Source: Treponema sp.
GTDB taxonomy: Bacteria; Spirochaetota; Spirochaetia; Treponematales; Breznakiellaceae
Assembly: GCA_009777995.1 (NCBI GenBank)
Contig: WRKT01000003.1
Span: forward strand, 1-64,000
Direction of reading: 5' to 3'
DNA length: 64,000 bases
Position numbers and translations under genes: made by a program. Below, in pieces: positions 61,325 to 64,000 of the stretch. Position 1 is the first letter of the stretch. Each line of letters starts with the position of its first letter. A model generated the notes under the pieces. The model was given only the letters and a program-made list of their open reading frames with translations. It searched no databases and was not told where the DNA came from.

Positions 61325-64000
61325 CTAAAAAGCCCTAATAGCTCTAACGGAAATAGGTTCGCTGCGAGACATGCTATCCCCGGAAACGCCATCTCTAAAA
61401 TATTGATACCATGCCCCGCCATAAGGCCAACCTCCTTGTGTTGAAGACCAATACATATTTCTAGGCGGTAATCCACTTGTAACTAAATTGCCAATTAAGT
61501 TTCTATTGATATATAGTTGGTTAAGTTCATCTTTACTTGGTAGGAACCAGTCATTAAGCCCACCGCCTCTAAAATCAGAGCAAGCTTTAGCAGCGGGAGA
61601 AGATGAATCTGTAGTAAGAATTAGTGCAGTATTTCGCCTGCCCATTCCAATACCAGTTCCGGTATTAGAAATATTGGTAGCTATAAAATTACGTGATGAC
61701 CACTCAAGCAATCCGGACATATCGGTTGGTGCTGCTTCGAGGTAATGAGCGGTAATACCTACATTGTCTGTGGCAGATGTATATAATGTAAAACCACTCG
61801 TGCTTCGATAAAAAATAATGCCGCCACCGGGGCCAATATCTCCAATATTAAATGAAGAATTCATTGTCCATCTAGCAAAAAGAGTAATATTACTACTAGG
61901 TGTAAAGGAAGCGCCTGCCTGGTAGTTTGTTCCTGTACCTGATGCATTTGTGTTCCATCCGCCAAAGGTATAACCACCCCTAGTAAGACTCCCGGCGTTG
62001 GGTAGTGTAATACTAGAACCGGTCTGAACAGTTTGTGCAGATGGCGGCGAACCGCTCCCTCCGTTAGCATTATAAGTCACCGTATGGCTTACTGTAACTG
62101 CATTCCATCTGGCATACAAAGTAATACTGCTTGACGGGGTAAAAGATCCGCCTGCCTGGTAATTTGTCCCTGTGCCTGATACATTAGTGTTCCAGCCTCC
62201 GAAAGTAAAACCACTTCTTGTAAGATTTCCTGCGTTGGGCAGTGTTATACTGGAACCTGCTTGTACAGTTTGTGCAGCCGGTGGTGAACCGCTGCCTCCG
62301 TTCGCATTGAAAGTCACGGTATGACTTACAGTAACAACATTCCATCTGGCATACAAAGTTATATTAGCGGAAGGCGTAAAAGATCCTCCTACTTGGTAAT
62401 TTGTTCCTGTACCTGATGCATTTGTGTTCCAGCCTCCGAAAGTAAAACCACTTCTTGTAAGGTTTCCGGCATTAGGCAGTGTAATATTAGTCCCTGCCTG
62501 TGCATTTAGAGCAGCAGGCGGTGTACCGCTGCCACCGTTTGCATTAAATGTCACTGTATAGCTTGCAGTTACAGCATTCCATCTTGCAAATAATGTTATG
62601 CTGCTAGACGGTAAAAAAGAATCACCGGGCTGGTAATTAGTTCCGGTACCTGCTGCATTCGTATTCCAGCCACTGAAATTAAACCCGGTCCTTGAAAGAC
62701 TTCCTGCGTTTGGCAGTGTAATGCTAGATCCTGATTGAATAGTTTGCGCAGCAGGCGGTGTTCCAACACCACTGTTTGCATTATAAGTTACAGTAAGGCT
62801 TGCAGTAATGGTAATCCATCTTGCAAATAGAGTTATATTACTAGACGGTGAAAATGAATCACCGGGCTGGTAATTAGTTCCTGTCCCATTGGCATTCGTA
62901 TTCCAACCTCCGAAATTAAACCCGGTCCTTGAAAGGTTCCCTGCGTTAGGAAGTGTAATACTTGAGCCTGCCTGTGCAGTTTGAGCTGTAGGCGGTGTTC
63001 CGGTACCACTGTTTGCATTAAAAGTCACTGTATTGTCTGCAGTAACGGGATTCCATCTCGCAAATAATGTAATGCTGCCGGATGGCGAAAAAGATTCCCC
63101 GGGCTGGTAGTTAGTTCCTGTACCTGCTGCATTCGTGTTCCACCCACTGAAGGTAAAACCGGCCCTTGTAAGACTTCCTGCCCCGGGTAGTATAATACTC
63201 GAGCCTGCCTGAACAGTTTGAGCAGCAGGCGGTGTGCCGCTGCTACCGTTTGCATTAAAAGTCACTGTATGGCTTGCAACATTAGCATTCCATATTGCAA
63301 ATAACGTGATACTACCGGACGGTGTAAATGAATCTCCCGGTTGATAATTAGACCCTGTACCTGCTGTACTTGTGCTCCAACCTCCAAAAGTAAAACCACT
63401 CCTTGAAAGATTACCTCTGTCGGGGAGTGTCATTCTAGAACCGGCCTGTATAATCTGTGTTATTGGAGGAGTTCCATTACCGTTGTTTGCATTAAAAGTT
63501 ATTGTATATATCTCTGTCCATTGAGCATATAAAGTATCATTATTTGAAGGGTAAAAATAAGAACCAACACCATAATGATCTCCTGTGCCGTTCGCGTTGG
63601 TATTCCATCCATTGAAAATAAATCCGGTTCTTGTTAGACTATTTCCATTTGGAAGATTAATACTTGAGCCGGCTAAGACTGTTTGTGATACAGGAGGTGT
63701 TCCACTCCCGCCATTAGCATTAAATGTAATTGAGAAATTTGTATTACTTAAAACCCAAATAGCATATAAGGTTATATTACGAGAGATAGGAATTGATGCA
63801 TTAGGTCGATATTCAACTTCGGTATCATTAGGATCTGTACTCCAGCCAATGAAATTAAATCCACTATTCATTAGCTCACCCCTACCGGGAGCTGTAATAC
63901 TTAAACCTGCACTGACTGTCACTGAGGGGGGAGGATTCCCGATTCCGCCATTTGGCTCATATGTTACTGTGTATGATGCTCCACTGCTCCAAAAAGCATA
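61325..64000 (-). CDS. Large surface protein with InlB B-type repeats and a DUF1566 end (5' partial)
   Basis: The reading frame is open to the window edge, so the N-terminus and signal peptide are missing. The visible ~890 residues contain about nine tandem copies of a 79-residue Listeria-Bacteroides/InlB B-repeat unit (consensus VTFNANGGSGTPP, then QAGSSITLPNAG, SGFTFGGWNTNASGTG, ITLFARW), a beta-grasp stalk module. The last ~170 residues are a DUF1566-type domain (GGGIIFYRS, WFLPSKDELNQLY, YWSST, SVRAIRAF), often found at the ends of surface adhesins. Likely a secreted or cell-surface adhesin or binding protein. Confidence 0.88.
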   Translation of the reverse strand, partial: YAFWSSGASYTVTYEPNGGIGNPPPSVTVSAGLSITAPGRGELMNSGFNFIGWSTDPNDTEVEYRPNASIPISRNITLYAIWVLSNTNFSITFNANGGSGTPPVSQTVLAGSSINLPNGNSLTRTGFIFNGWNTNANGTGDHYGVGSYFYPSNNDTLYAQWTEIYTITFNANNGNGTPPITQIIQAGSRMTLPDRGNLSRSGFTFGGWSTSTAGTGSNYQPGDSFTPSGSITLFAIWNANVASHTVTFNANGSSGTPPAAQTVQAGSSIILPGAGSLTRAGFTFSGWNTNAAGTGTNYQPGESFSPSGSITLFARWNPVTADNTVTFNANSGTGTPPTAQTAQAGSSITLPNAGNLSRTGFNFGGWNTNANGTGTNYQPGDSFSPSSNITLFARWITITASLTVTYNANSGVGTPPAAQTIQSGSSITLPNAGSLSRTGFNFSGWNTNAAGTGTNYQPGDSFLPSSSITLFARWNAVTASYTVTFNANGGSGTPPAALNAQAGTNITLPNAGNLTRSGFTFGGWNTNASGTGTNYQVGGSFTPSANITLYARWNVVTVSHTVTFNANGGSGSPPAAQTVQAGSSITLPNAGNLTRSGFTFGGWNTNVSGTGTNYQAGGSFTPSSSITLYARWNAVTVSHTVTYNANGGSGSPPSAQTVQTGSSITLPNAGSLTRGGYTFGGWNTNASGTGTNYQAGASFTPSSNITLFARWTMNSSFNIGDIGPGGGIIFYRSTSGFTLYTSATDNVGITAHYLEAAPTDMSGLLEWSSRNFIATNISNTGTGIGMGRRNTALILTTDSSSPAAKACSDFRGGGLNDWFLPSKDELNQLYINRNLIGNLVTSGLPPRNMYWSSTQGGWPYGGAWYQYFRDGVSGDSMSRSEPISVRAIRAF
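61870..63760 (-). repeat. Tandem array of ~237-bp coding repeats
   Basis: The B-repeat units repeat with a period of 237 bases in the 3' half: for example ATTCCATCTGGCATACAAAG recurs at 62102 and 62339. Units near the 3' end of the gene (61.9-62.6 kb) are nearly the same as each other, while units toward the 5' end (63.3-63.9 kb) have diverged and vary slightly in length. This gradient fits recent duplication or homogenisation at one end. Confidence 0.88.

Noticed and set aside
61870-63760. Regularly spaced DNA repeats that could look like a repeat array outside coding DNA or a CRISPR
   Set aside because: The 237-bp period keeps the reading frame and encodes 79-residue B-repeats; there are no short palindromic repeats with unique spacers.

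Overview
The window looks like a chromosomal segment of an anaerobic, amino-acid-fermenting spirochaete, probably a Treponema relative. The main pointers are a class I lysyl-tRNA synthetase, a glycine reductase component C with its selenium machinery, several complex hybrid histidine kinases, a Cache-type chemoreceptor, and an OppA signal peptide ending in the FAGGGQQ style common in treponemes. Taxonomy is inferred from gene content, not from a marker tree. No rRNA, CRISPR array, integrase or intact transposase was found.

Layout. (1) 1-2970: the end of a glycine reductase operon. GrdC and GrdD are fused in one frame and followed by crotonase (crt) and 3-hydroxybutyryl-CoA dehydrogenase (hbd). 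(2) 2974-6420: a small graveyard of accessory genes around a tRNA-Sec gene: a doubly broken DUF1016 nuclease, an orphan RelB antitoxin, and a VbhA-like antitoxin followed by only the first ~30 residues of its Fic partner; a tandem GNAT and a PNPOx-like gene are also here. (3) 6536-11517: amidohydrolase and PepF on the minus strand, then a plus-strand selenium operon (DUF3343, selD, yedF). (4) 11521-14105: a HpaII-like restriction system whose methyltransferase is fused to a Vsr nick endonuclease and carries a G8 tract; it lies directly downstream of lysK. (5) 15783-23657: an oligopeptide ABC region with oppABCDF on the plus strand and a second, divergent oppDF pair.

(6) 23652-35672: a minus-strand run gnd, rlmB, three paralogous hybrid histidine kinases, a stand-alone Hpt-like protein that has lost its histidine, and a single receiver. 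(7) 35754-46162: a purine interconversion cluster (purB, guaB, purA and an ATPPase-only guaA) that also holds a TIGR02757 gene, a P5C dehydrogenase, a lipoprotein/outer-membrane pair and a creatininase-family gene. (8) 46159-57420: a minus-strand set (hotdog thioesterase, two GNATs, GH127), an MFS-HEAT fusion, a DUF4116 repeat protein, a methyltransferase, a chemoreceptor, DUF1905 and RDD proteins. (9) 57508-64000: an AT-rich accessory region with a HigBA-type toxin-antitoxin pair under a clear promoter/operator, a GC-richer non-coding relic, a four-gene cassette of poorly characterised proteins (one GIY-YIG-like, one YaaA/DUF6884-like), and the 3' part of a large surface protein made of 79-residue repeats.

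How it fits together: peptides imported by Opp and cut by PepF supply amino acids. Glycine reductase makes acetyl phosphate from glycine and depends on selenoproteins, for which selD, yedF and tRNA-Sec are present here. Crt/Hbd can serve as an electron sink. The most promising candidate for an undescribed system is the four-gene cassette at 58432-61298. The most testable oddities are the Vsr-methyltransferase fusion with its G8 tract, the GrdC-GrdD fusion, and the histidine-less Hpt in the kinase operon.
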